Source: Luteolibacter yonseiensis (GTDB lineage Bacteria > Verrucomicrobiota > Verrucomicrobiia > Verrucomicrobiales > Akkermansiaceae). Taken from it: a stretch of DNA of 64,000 nucleotides. Of this stretch, positions 26,657 through 35,267 are shown piece after piece; position 1 is the stretch's first letter, and each line of letters begins with the position of its first letter. The DNA is taken from assembly GCF_016595465.1 (NCBI RefSeq), contig NZ_JAENIK010000001.1, forward strand, positions 62,001-126,000, read 5' to 3'. The position numbers and the translations under genes are program-made. The notes under the pieces are model-generated. The model was not told the DNA's origin. It saw only the letters and a program-made list of their open reading frames with translations, and did no database searches.

Positions 26657-26950
26657 TTCCAACGCACCACCGGCCCCAAACACCGCACCTGGCTCGTCCA
26701 CGGCGAACCGGATAGCGCCCAGAAACTCCGCCAAGGCCTCACCGCCGTCCACCCGAGCACCGTGGAAATCGCGGAGCTGGGGGGAGAGGTGGAGTTTTGA
26801 GGGTATCATTAGAAAAACCTAATCGCAAACGCGCTTAATTGCTTTTCCGTTGAATATGGAGCAGGGATGAATATGATTAAGATCGATGGATATTGCCATC
26901 TGCGAGCGGATTTTTATCGACATCAAACTCAATATTCTCATCACAATCTG
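26657..26950 (+). repeat. Duplicate of beta-CASP gene 3' end plus following intergenic and lipoprotein end
   Basis: 26657-26800 aligns without gaps to 25084-25227. The copy still reads in frame to a stop, and most differences are synonymous (for example CCC-GAC to CCG-GAT), with only E to Q and A to S replacements seen. Homology continues through the intergenic part and into the 3' end of a lipoprotein-like gene on the other strand. The offset is 1573 bp over the coding part. Confidence 0.9.
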
Positions 26951-26951
26951 C

Positions 26952-27533
26952 TCATGTTTCAAAAACTGAGATGACGCCGGCATTTCTTGCTTTGGCGGAA
27001 ACAATCAGTTGCGTCAGCACCGACAGCATTTGTCTGATCGTCTCATCCTCTTCGTCGTTACTCAAAATTGCATCAAGTTCCTGCTGCCATTGGGTGGCTT
27101 GTAAAGCATTTGCGATCCGGAAGCAACGTTCCGGCGACAGCGCGACGCTCAGAGCTCCGAAGGCTAGAAGTTTCATATTTTCCGGAAGGTCTGAAGCCGG
27201 TTGTCGCGGAATCTGGGGTTCCATCCATTTCCCCGCAAAAGGTAGCAGAAGGTTGTCGAGAGCTTCCTTTGTGTCCATATCGAGATTTGTCCGCAGCGTG
27301 GGATAGCGGGACGCCAGCAGTCCCAGTCCTTTGGAGCTGACCGTCACGGGAAAACCGCCTCCGGAATCATTGTGTTCCCAGAGCCATGGATTAAGGAAGT
27401 CTCCAGCCAGGGACATTGCTGTTTCAAAGTCGCCATCGTCCTTGGCATCCTGGAGCTGTTGGCCAAGTTCGGTCGATTCAAATTGTGCGAGGAAATCGCT
27501 CCAATTGAGAGGTGTTGCGTGAAAATCGTTCAT
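26952..27533 (-). CDS. Hypothetical protein, last gene of the toxin-immunity operon
   Basis: 193 residues from the ATG at 27533 ('MNDFHATPLNWSDFLAQF'), 4 bp past the stop of the second immunity-like gene, so co-translation is likely. It is soluble, mostly helical and acidic, with 'SSKGLGLLASRYPTLRTN' and a helical C-terminus. No family is recognised. Its size, acidity and place behind two immunity-like genes make it another immunity candidate, but this is inference. Confidence 0.6.
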   Translation of the reverse strand: MNDFHATPLNWSDFLAQFESTELGQQLQDAKDDGDFETAMSLAGDFLNPWLWEHNDSGGGFPVTVSSKGLGLLASRYPTLRTNLDMDTKEALDNLLLPFAGKWMEPQIPRQPASDLPENMKLLAFGALSVALSPERCFRIANALQATQWQQELDAILSNDEEDETIRQMLSVLTQLIVSAKARNAGVISVFET

Positions 27534-27537
27534 GGGA

Positions 27538-28473
27538 TTAGATCTGTTTCGTATTTGATTGATCGACGGGAAGCAGTGCCGCCGGACCATACATCGGCTC
27601 GTCGCAGATGGTCCCGGAGCCTGGCGGCCATTCGCAGTCTTCGTGGAAGAAGAGCTTCCAAAGGCGTTGTTGCATGCGGCCCTGTTCGCCATCCGGACGG
27701 GTAAAGGCGGTGGGCCAGCATCTGAGGTAGAGGTAATTCGGAGTGTCCCGCTTCTCGATGAAGAAGTCTGCCGCTAGTGCGTCTTCTTTGGTGCATTTCG
27801 CATACTGCCAGAAGTGCGGGCCGAGCCACATTTCTGCGGTGGGGTAAAAATTGACTCCTGGAATCAATTCCTTGCATCGTCCCGGATTTTTGGAAATATC
27901 AATAAATATTCTAGGTTCAAAAGGTCCACAAAAGTTCGGTTCTGGGTAGGTCCTGTATCCAGGAGGAAAGGTTCCATTCCGGAATTCATAGAAATCACTT
28001 TTTAGTGAATCCCATTGCCACGCCTGATAAGAAATGAGATATTGCCAAGCTCCGATCGATGGCCACCGGGTGAGAAGGATATCACACAAAATAGACCAAT
28101 TATCCGGTGACTTGGCTTTCTGTCCGATACGACACTTGAAACCGGAACACCTTTCCCGAAAGTCTTCGCCATCCCAAAGCTCTGATAGTTCGAAACCGAC
28201 GCTGCTTTCCGAGTAACCGGTGTGCGCACCAAATCCCCTGAGGGATCGCTCTGCTATGAGCGATTCAATTTCAAAAGCAGTCAAGACCAGATCGGGTGAT
28301 ACTTTTGCTTTCGCTTCGAGTGGAAGTTGTCCGGCAATTCCTGAAAAAATGAACGTTTCGGGAAGGCTGTCCACCAACGTCAAATATTCTGCGAGGAGCC
28401 TCCAGAAAAGTGACACCGGTTCCACCAGTTGAGGGAAGACCATATTGAAATAAACTCTGTTGGGGAGGCTCAT
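27538..28473 (-). CDS. Immunity-like protein, paralog 2
   Basis: 311 residues from the ATG at 28473, chosen because 'MSLPNRVYFNMVFP' aligns with the start of the paralog at 28637-29515. The frame is open further upstream. The N-terminal two-thirds are diverged. The last 95 or so residues, from 'FYPTAEMWLGPHFWQYAKCTK' on (split: 'FYPTAEMWLGPHFW', 'QYAKCTK'), are almost identical to the paralog in protein and DNA. It has no signal peptide and is Trp- and acid-rich. The pattern suits an orphan or spare immunity protein kept after a toxin swap. Confidence 0.65.
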   Translation of the reverse strand: MSLPNRVYFNMVFPQLVEPVSLFWRLLAEYLTLVDSLPETFIFSGIAGQLPLEAKAKVSPDLVLTAFEIESLIAERSLRGFGAHTGYSESSVGFELSELWDGEDFRERCSGFKCRIGQKAKSPDNWSILCDILLTRWPSIGAWQYLISYQAWQWDSLKSDFYEFRNGTFPPGYRTYPEPNFCGPFEPRIFIDISKNPGRCKELIPGVNFYPTAEMWLGPHFWQYAKCTKEDALAADFFIEKRDTPNYLYLRCWPTAFTRPDGEQGRMQQRLWKLFFHEDCEWPPGSGTICDEPMYGPAALLPVDQSNTKQI

Positions 28474-28572
28474 GGGGTATATCAATCGATCGACTCGGAT
28501 CCCAACTCTATTGGTGAGGCTGCTCAAAGTTCTGTCTTGGTCCAACGCTACTCGCATCAGAGAAAGTCCTGG

Positions 28573-28636
28573 TATCGATCCTGCGTGGATGCCGCAGTTG
28601 GGCTGATGCTATCTTTTCCACACTCGGTGAATTAAT
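28573..28636. repeat. Short repeat shared with the upstream end of the locus
   Basis: ATCGATCCTGCGTGGATG followed by similar 'GGCTG.TGCT' and 'GGTGA.TTA' landmarks recurs at about 35313-35372, just before the first gene of the operon. It may mark a past recombination boundary. Confidence 0.5.
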
Positions 28637-29515
28637 TTAGTGGTTCCTGGGCATCAGTTCGGGTGGACCATACATGGGCTCGTCGCAAATGGTTCCGGAG
28701 CCTGGCGGCCATTCGCAGTCTTCGTGGAAGAAGAGCTTCCAAAGGCGTTGTTGCATGCGGCCCTGTTCGCCATCCGGACGGGTAAAGGCGGTGGGCCAGC
28801 ATTTGAGGTAGAGGTAATTCGGTGTATCCATCTTCTCGATGAAAAAGTCGGCCGTCAATGCTTCCTCCTTGGTGCATTTCGCATATTGCCAGAAGTGCGG
28901 GCCCAGCCACATCTCGGCTGTGGGGTAGAATATTGTCCTATGCTCGACGACTTTCGTATGTCCGGGATTGAGAGACTTGTCGAACAGGGTCTGGCCAGGA
29001 CCAATTCCAGCGACATCAGGCTCATGCCGCACTCTATATCCCGGCGGGAACGGTCCCCATGCCCCGTTGTCGAAAGACGATGGATGTCTAAGGTCTTGCC
29101 ACGTCCGGTATGGCCAAAAAACCTCCCATGCTCCAATTGTTTCATATTCTGACACCACGGTTTTAATAAAAGGTTTCCATTCCATCGGAGCCTTCGCATT
29201 GTTCCCGATTCTACAGTTAAGAGAATTATGCTGGAGCGTATAGGATACGCTGATGTCCGTATAGCCTGTATCCACACTGAAGCCCGTTAGTTTTCGAGCC
29301 GTGATGATGTTTGCGGCCTCTGATGCAGTCACCACCAGGTCTTGTTCGGATCTTTGCCCCTCCGCATGACCTGTGAGTTGGGATAAACTGAATTTACTCG
29401 GCAGGGCATTGTGGCTTTCTAAGTAGTCAGAAAGAAGTTGCCAACATCTCGGCACGTCGATGGGAGCTGACGGAAAGCTAATGGCAAAATAGTTTCGAAG
29501 TGGGCAGCTAATCAT
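28637..29515 (-). CDS. Immunity-like protein, paralog 1 (cognate candidate)
   Basis: 292 residues. Its ATG overlaps the toxin-like gene's stop (ATGA at 29512-29515), so the two are translationally coupled, as usual for toxin-immunity pairs. There is no signal peptide. An N-terminal helical part ('CWQLLSDYLESHNALPSKF') leads to a Trp/aromatic-rich C-terminus ending 'CDEPMYGPPELMPRNH'. No family could be named with confidence; an Imm-type fold would need profile searching. It is paired with the near-duplicate 163 bp downstream. Confidence 0.68.
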   Translation of the reverse strand: MISCPLRNYFAISFPSAPIDVPRCWQLLSDYLESHNALPSKFSLSQLTGHAEGQRSEQDLVVTASEAANIITARKLTGFSVDTGYTDISVSYTLQHNSLNCRIGNNAKAPMEWKPFIKTVVSEYETIGAWEVFWPYRTWQDLRHPSSFDNGAWGPFPPGYRVRHEPDVAGIGPGQTLFDKSLNPGHTKVVEHRTIFYPTAEMWLGPHFWQYAKCTKEEALTADFFIEKMDTPNYLYLKCWPTAFTRPDGEQGRMQQRLWKLFFHEDCEWPPGSGTICDEPMYGPPELMPRNH

Positions 29516-32500
29516 GGGTAGGAAAATTCAGTAATGATAGTTTGAAGAAATCTTTCCTGAATTAATTGTGGTTTGGTTTCGATATGGTCTGCGATAGCCT
29601 GTTTCAACGCTTCGCTGGTGGTGCCCGGTCGTTTTACTATATGCAACTGTAGCGTCGATCCTGCGGGGGTTGCGCCGATCAATCCGTCAATAGCCTTTTT
29701 CATTGCTGAGGCGGCTCCATCGGGGTTTTTGAGCGTTTTCATCTGGACGTAGCGATCAAGCGCGGTGCTGTAGTAGTCATACCCGGCCGCGGTTGGATGG
29801 TGCAGGAATCCGGCAGGTTTGTAAATCTTCTTAAATTGTTGCAGTTCAAGCAGCAGTCCTCGTGCGTAGAAATTGCTAGGAACAGGAATATTATCGGGAT
29901 TCCATTCCTCGGGGGTATCCAGTTTCCAAGGATTGCCAGGATCCGGGTCGGATAGGATCTGCTTGAGTCGCGCTTTGGCATTTGGAGAAAGAGGCTCGAG
30001 TGAGCCGCCGACTTTCACCGACATATCGTCAGCATGCTTCATCAGGCTCGGATTGCCCTCCATCGATTTGAAGAAACCCTCGAAAAACTCGTCCACGGTT
30101 CCATCGGCTTTTTTCACCAGGATGAAATCGTCGGCAACCTTGAGAAAATTTCGTCCTATTTCGGCGGTGAACTCGTCGCCCAGGATGGTGATTAGTCGGG
30201 CAAACTGGCGTTCAATGATGCCCTCGCCTCCTTGTTTGACCAACTGCCTGATGTTGGTTTTTCCTACAAGATTGTCAACATACTCCCTCCAAACTAATTT
30301 TCCCGCGTTCGCGCCTTCTTGCATGATCTCCATGGCGCTCAAGGGTATCCCCACCCCTGTGGGACCTGTTGACGCAGCAGAGAAGCCGCGCTGGAATGCA
30401 GGAGCGAATTCGGCTGGAAGTTGGACGGCTTCCGCGAGCAGCCGCTTAAGAAGGTGGGCGCGTGAGGCCACCGCGGCCAGCGTGCGTTTCGCGAGACTGC
30501 CGGAGAGGGCTGCGCCACCCTTGGCCGCCACTTGTGCCAGCTTGGACGAACCGGCGGTCAGTGCGGTGATGGCCACTTGTTCGCTGAGATATCCGAAGAT
30601 GTAGCCGAAATTGTAACTGACCTGCCGGGTGGCACTGTTGATATCGGCGAGCAGCGGATCTTTTGCCCATGGGGCATTCTGCCAGTGGGTTTTTTCAGCT
30701 CCCAGCATCATGCGGCCGCAGAAGTCATCGGCCCATCCTGTCAGTCCGTCAACGAGGCTTGCCCAGACGTTTTTGGTCACTGTCCACGCCTGTTGGGTTC
30801 CTCCCTTGATGCTGTCCCAGGTCCGCCACGCTCTTTTCTGAAAGCCTTCCCAGGTGCTGAGATCCTGCTGGATCTGCTGCAGTGGAGCGAAGACGAACTC
30901 CTGGCAGATCCGGTCGGCAAGCTGCTTGAGCTCGGTGGCCCGTTTGACGGGGTTGGTTCGCCATTCTTGAAGTTCCGTCTCGGCCTGCTGCCATGCCCAG
31001 TTCCCTCCAAACATCAAGCCTTGTTTGATGAGCATCACTGTCATCCAGTCGTCCTGCAGACCTGACTTCACCCCGTCGAACAGTCCGGTGGCGACCGCCG
31101 CCAATCCCTCCACCTGGTTGATCACGTTGAAAAATGGAATGAGGCAGGCCCGGGTGAGGTTGTCTATTTCGCCATCGAGCATGGAAGCCGCCTGTCCCCC
31201 CGCAGGCGGAGTGGCAAGAACGCCCGGCGGGTTCTCCGCACCGGGCCAGTTGAATGCCGAGCCTTTCACCCAGGCATCCACGTAGGCGATGGTGGAGGCG
31301 AAGTCCGGTGCCGCCGTCAGCAGGTGGTGAATCGTTCCTATCGGGGTGGTGGCGTTATTCAAATAAAGTTTGATCTGGACGTTTCCGACCGAGTTGAAGC
31401 AGGTGTAATAGTGAATCCGGCGGCTATTGGTGGAATCCCTGACGAACCAAACCTTCTGGCCCGCCGGTTGAAGCGGGGTATCCGCAGGATTCATGATGTC
31501 TTCCACCTTGTTGTGGATTCTTGTGGTGCCACCGCCCAAAAAGCCGCCGTATTTTCCGAGGTTTTCGTTCGGCCCGGCGAACTCCATCTCAAGGTTGTCC
31601 CAGCCGGCGGGAATTTCAAAGGAGCCAGCCAGAAACTTGTCCCTCGAAACCGCCTGGGAAGGTATGAGAGTGAGACCGACCGTGTCTTCCACAACAACGC
31701 CATCCTTCGACATTTCGCATTTGATGGACGTTTTTGCCAAAACCGGACTCACGCCCTGGACGAAAAATGACACGGGTGCGTCGGATGTGATACCGAGTTC
31801 GGCGAGGGTGTATGTTCGGCCTGGTTGTATATACGCGGATTGGGAAGTGGGCAGTCCGCCGTTTTGCTTTTTCCAGAGCCGGAGCAACCCGAGACCATTC
31901 TGGTATGAGGTCACTGCTCCGGAGGTCGAACTCGTGGTTCCGGCGGGATCGCTGCCCGTATATATGAACTTGATCTTGTCGGAGGAGGCGAAGCCGGAGG
32001 CTCTGACTTTTATTTCAGTCATTCCATTGATGCTGTCGGGTATTCCGTCGGAATCATTTTGAGAGTCCGGTTGCACGAGAATGATTTTCCCTGGCTTGTT
32101 TTTCAGATCGTTTTCGGTATTTTCCTCCGCGACGGTGGATTCGATGATCCCTGTATTGTCGGAGTCGATATCGAGATCACCCGCGATGACGGTCAAATTT
32201 TTTACGACAAAAAGAGTTAGCCCTCCTTTTTTGTATCTCGCCTTCAATGTAAGTGGGCCTGGATCGATCCCGTTGATGTTCCAGTCCTTGTTGTATCCGG
32301 AGCCGCCGGAGTGGAAGTAGGTGGCGGCCAGATTACTACTGGATCCCATCGGTATGGTGCCATTCACCGTCGAGAATCTGACAGAACCTGTTCCCGATTC
32401 TTTCGTGAGTGTGATGTTTGAGCCGTCGAACCATGAGTCGTCCATTCCGGGAAACTCCAACTCAGGAGAAGCGATTTCGGCCGGGCTTCCTCCTCCCACA

Positions 32501-34122
32501 TCCTTCTGGTCAGCAACAATGATGATCCGTCTGCCGGGAGGCAGGTTTTCCTGATCGACGTCGGGTTGGAAATTCATCGTGCCCAGCTCGATGTGAAAGG
32601 TTCCTTCCACACGGAATTTGAGTTTCTGAGGATCGATGACGACTTCTTTTGAGACGGTTCCCCTGTTCCAACTAACGGTTTTCACAACTTCCTTCGGCCC
32701 GCCGCCTCTGGGCTTGAACACAACCTTCGCGGTCACCGGGACCTTGGCAGAGGATGTGCTTTTAAACCTGAATTTCACTTTGCCGTAAGTCACCCCCAAT
32801 CCGTCTTTGCGGACTTTCCACTCGGCGGTCGGGTTGCCGTTCGTCCACTTGGACGGATAGGCCGGTGGGTAAGCGAAAGAATTATATATTACGTTCTCAA
32901 GAGTGTTTTCATCCATCATCATCTGCTCGAAATTCATGTAAGCAGGACCATCGAATTGATGATTGGACGAGTGGACGTACGGTGGGACTTCATACTCCCA
33001 AAATGTGTCGGGGAACCAATTGTTCGTCAAAAACCACCAGGAATACTGATTGTCGGATGGCGTATAGGGTGCTGGTCCGTGTGCCCCGGTTTCTGAGGGG
33101 TCGAAATGGCCGTTTTCCCACCAGTATGTCTTCAAAAACCCGGATTGTGTGGCTACTCCGGTGCGTGGGTCAACTGTCAACGAGTCTTCGGAATCCTGAG
33201 TGAAATCATTGATCGCATAGCCGTTGGCTATTCTGTGGCCCACCCTCCAGATAGGACTTTGCAGGCGATAGCGGTAGTAATTGGTGACAAAATATCTTCT
33301 TATGAATTTTAGATATCTCCGGTTGTCGTTTTCTGAACCCGGGTGCAAAGGTTTGAGCCCATGCTTGCGAAGCGTTTTCTTCGCCTTTTTGAACTGAATC
33401 ACATAAGGACGGGATGTGCTGGCCGCCGCGTATGTCGAGGGTGGCGGCGCGCCGGGAGCCGGGATATACTCAGGCTGCGTGCCATCATTTGTGATCTCGG
33501 TGACCACTTCCTCGTCCGGAACTCCCTCATCGTCCTCGGTAAGAGTCTGTTGGAGATTCTCGAAACGTAGCGAGAATACCGCCTTGAGCTGGCCGATTGA
33601 GGCGATTGCCTTGTCTTTGTCGTCTTGTGAGCCCTGTGTCCAAGGGAAATAATGGTCCAGATTGGCCAGGTCCGCTGTTCCATTTTCCGTCATCTCGGAA
33701 TAAAGCCATTCGGAATCCATGTCGTGGAGCGCGGTATAGAAGGGATGCGCGATGGCTTTCAACTGGCCGACGAGAAGGGGAGAGAGTTGCGCCTTGGAAA
33801 GGGGTGTTCCCGGAGTTGGGGGAGTCCACGAGGGGATGATCTTGCCTGGACCGACGAGTTCCGCTTCGACAATATCGGCAGTTCCTGAACTGACAGCGCG
33901 CAAGGCTTCCAAGGCGCGCTTGGCCATGAACTTGGCCTGTCCGATATTGGCAACCGCCAGAGGGTTTCCTTCGGGTGCTTCGTCATTGATCGCCGCATGC
34001 CCGTCCGTTCCGACTTCGGTCCACCATGCGGGAGGATCCGCGTGAGTCATCGGACAGAGGACATAAGATATGAAAATGATCAGAATCCTCAAGTGAGGCG
34101 AGGGGGGGAGTCGATCAAGCAT
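29512..34122 (-). CDS. Large secreted GQLK-repeat protein with nuclease-like C-terminus (putative polymorphic toxin)
   Basis: 1536 residues. A signal peptide ends 'PMTHA', followed by 'DPPAWW' exactly as in the protein at 1-1852. Three GQ(A/L)K repeats lie within about 50-200 ('ANIGQAKFMAKRAL', 'LLVGQLKAIAHPFY', 'SIGQLKAVFSL'). The middle is beta-rich (about 400-1000). About 1000-1330 is Ala/Gly-rich and helical, typical of pre-toxin regions. The tip from 1418 has Glu1426, Asp1449 ('AGYDYY') and Gln1460-x-Lys1462 ('YVQMKT'), which fits the E-D-(E/Q)xK pattern of PD-(D/E)XK/Mrr-type nucleases. The gene overlaps the immunity-like gene downstream. Nuclease activity is inferred, not shown. Confidence 0.78.
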   Translation of the reverse strand: MLDRLPPSPHLRILIIFISYVLCPMTHADPPAWWTEVGTDGHAAINDEAPEGNPLAVANIGQAKFMAKRALEALRAVSSGTADIVEAELVGPGKIIPSWTPPTPGTPLSKAQLSPLLVGQLKAIAHPFYTALHDMDSEWLYSEMTENGTADLANLDHYFPWTQGSQDDKDKAIASIGQLKAVFSLRFENLQQTLTEDDEGVPDEEVVTEITNDGTQPEYIPAPGAPPPSTYAAASTSRPYVIQFKKAKKTLRKHGLKPLHPGSENDNRRYLKFIRRYFVTNYYRYRLQSPIWRVGHRIANGYAINDFTQDSEDSLTVDPRTGVATQSGFLKTYWWENGHFDPSETGAHGPAPYTPSDNQYSWWFLTNNWFPDTFWEYEVPPYVHSSNHQFDGPAYMNFEQMMMDENTLENVIYNSFAYPPAYPSKWTNGNPTAEWKVRKDGLGVTYGKVKFRFKSTSSAKVPVTAKVVFKPRGGGPKEVVKTVSWNRGTVSKEVVIDPQKLKFRVEGTFHIELGTMNFQPDVDQENLPPGRRIIIVADQKDVGGGSPAEIASPELEFPGMDDSWFDGSNITLTKESGTGSVRFSTVNGTIPMGSSSNLAATYFHSGGSGYNKDWNINGIDPGPLTLKARYKKGGLTLFVVKNLTVIAGDLDIDSDNTGIIESTVAEENTENDLKNKPGKIILVQPDSQNDSDGIPDSINGMTEIKVRASGFASSDKIKFIYTGSDPAGTTSSTSGAVTSYQNGLGLLRLWKKQNGGLPTSQSAYIQPGRTYTLAELGITSDAPVSFFVQGVSPVLAKTSIKCEMSKDGVVVEDTVGLTLIPSQAVSRDKFLAGSFEIPAGWDNLEMEFAGPNENLGKYGGFLGGGTTRIHNKVEDIMNPADTPLQPAGQKVWFVRDSTNSRRIHYYTCFNSVGNVQIKLYLNNATTPIGTIHHLLTAAPDFASTIAYVDAWVKGSAFNWPGAENPPGVLATPPAGGQAASMLDGEIDNLTRACLIPFFNVINQVEGLAAVATGLFDGVKSGLQDDWMTVMLIKQGLMFGGNWAWQQAETELQEWRTNPVKRATELKQLADRICQEFVFAPLQQIQQDLSTWEGFQKRAWRTWDSIKGGTQQAWTVTKNVWASLVDGLTGWADDFCGRMMLGAEKTHWQNAPWAKDPLLADINSATRQVSYNFGYIFGYLSEQVAITALTAGSSKLAQVAAKGGAALSGSLAKRTLAAVASRAHLLKRLLAEAVQLPAEFAPAFQRGFSAASTGPTGVGIPLSAMEIMQEGANAGKLVWREYVDNLVGKTNIRQLVKQGGEGIIERQFARLITILGDEFTAEIGRNFLKVADDFILVKKADGTVDEFFEGFFKSMEGNPSLMKHADDMSVKVGGSLEPLSPNAKARLKQILSDPDPGNPWKLDTPEEWNPDNIPVPSNFYARGLLLELQQFKKIYKPAGFLHHPTAAGYDYYSTALDRYVQMKTLKNPDGAASAMKKAIDGLIGATPAGSTLQLHIVKRPGTTSEALKQAIADHIETKPQLIQERFLQTIITEFSYP

Positions 34123-34164
34123 GACGCGGATATTTCAGGTGGGGAAAGGTGTGAAAATGGGTGC

Positions 34165-34839
34165 TTACTCTCCAGTATAGATTCCCATGGAAATGTCTCC
34201 CTGAGCCTTGCCGAGAAGCACGCTGCCGTCTTTTTTCACCGTCATTGCCGTCGAGCGGGCTGTGGAGCTGCCGTTTCCAACCACCAGCAAGTCACCGGTA
34301 ACCATAGGAGCGTTCCAAATGCCGAGCGCCACCGAATTGTCCTGTGTCACGCTCAGCCCGCTTCCCAAGGCCCTGCCATGGCCGCTCGCGACGGTGTTTG
34401 AAGCACCAAGGGCGACGCCATAATCGCCTGAGACCACATTGGTATAACCAATGGCGTAACCATGCACAGTGCCAATGAGGTTGTTGGCTCCAATGACGCC
34501 GACGTTCCTTGGTTCGGTTGAAGTCGCGCTTAAAACCTGGTTGTTTGATCCCGAAACAAGAGAGCTTGTCGCATCCACGGTATTCTCAGTACCGCTGACG
34601 ATGGTTCCCAAACGCTCGCCTTGGCCTGACCCCTCACTGATCATATGGTCACGCCCGACGATCAGAGAGCCTTTGGCTTTGCCGGAACTGCCCGATCCGA
34701 CAATCAGGAGCGCACCGGTGGGACTCGTCATTGAGGAGGTCCCCACCACCACGTCCTCGCTGTTTGGCGGGCTCCATGCGATTACCCCTACAAGTAGCGC
34801 GACGGAGGATAACATGACGAGAGATTTTCTGATTTTCAT
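34165..34839 (-). CDS. Short secreted YadA-head-like repeat protein
   Basis: 224 residues from the ATG at 34839 ('MKIRKSLVMLSSVALLVGVI', a good signal peptide). A start at 34884 would overlap the previous gene by ATGA. Beta-roll repeats with 'GSNNQVLSA', 'GYAIGYTNVVSGDYGVALGAS' (split at 'GYAIGYTNVVSG') and 'GHGRALGSGLSV' resemble YadA heads. The C-terminus 'GKAQGDISMGIYTGE' matches the end of the larger head-repeat protein at 1926. It lies 42 bp upstream of the GQLK protein gene, the same order as at the left end of the window. Confidence 0.72.
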   Translation of the reverse strand: MKIRKSLVMLSSVALLVGVIAWSPPNSEDVVVGTSSMTSPTGALLIVGSGSSGKAKGSLIVGRDHMISEGSGQGERLGTIVSGTENTVDATSSLVSGSNNQVLSATSTEPRNVGVIGANNLIGTVHGYAIGYTNVVSGDYGVALGASNTVASGHGRALGSGLSVTQDNSVALGIWNAPMVTGDLLVVGNGSSTARSTAMTVKKDGSVLLGKAQGDISMGIYTGE

Positions 34840-34880
34840 GAAGGTGATTCTGATAGATTTGGATTTGAAATCGCGGAGGT

Positions 34881-35267
34881 TCATTCCTCAAGGAAATACC
34901 GACAGGACGCGCGATGGGCGAGAATAAGGGCGGCTACGTTATCTTCGGGCTCGGGCGTGGCCTCCGCCGCCTGTAGAGCCGCTTCAACTTCATCCACCGT
35001 GGCATCGATGATCCAACCTGAATGATAGAGTTCCGCGATCTCGGCCTCGTCGGCGGGGTTGTCACTGACTTCCAGCATGGCAGGCCTGTGAAGGCGTGTC
35101 CGGATCTCCGAAGCCGCCTGTTCCAGCCTTGCCTGTACTTCAGAATCCGGACCAGATGTCGGGCCATCCCCTCCTCCGGTTTCGAGATCGGCTTGTGCTG
35201 CCGCGGTCCAGATGAGAATGGCACTGAGTGGAAAGCACGCGAGGACGGTACTGATATGAATTTTCAT
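34881..35267 (-). CDS. Small secreted acidic protein, first gene of the operon
   Basis: 128 residues. A signal peptide ends near 'TAAAQA'. The mature part is strongly acidic and helical ('EVQARLEQAASEIRTRL', 'DATVDEVEAALQAAEATPEPED'). No family is recognised. It is the promoter-proximal gene of the minus-strand run that continues to 26952. Its stop overlaps a possible start of the next gene. Confidence 0.6.
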   Translation of the reverse strand: MKIHISTVLACFPLSAILIWTAAAQADLETGGGDGPTSGPDSEVQARLEQAASEIRTRLHRPAMLEVSDNPADEAEIAELYHSGWIIDATVDEVEAALQAAEATPEPEDNVAALILAHRASCRYFLEE

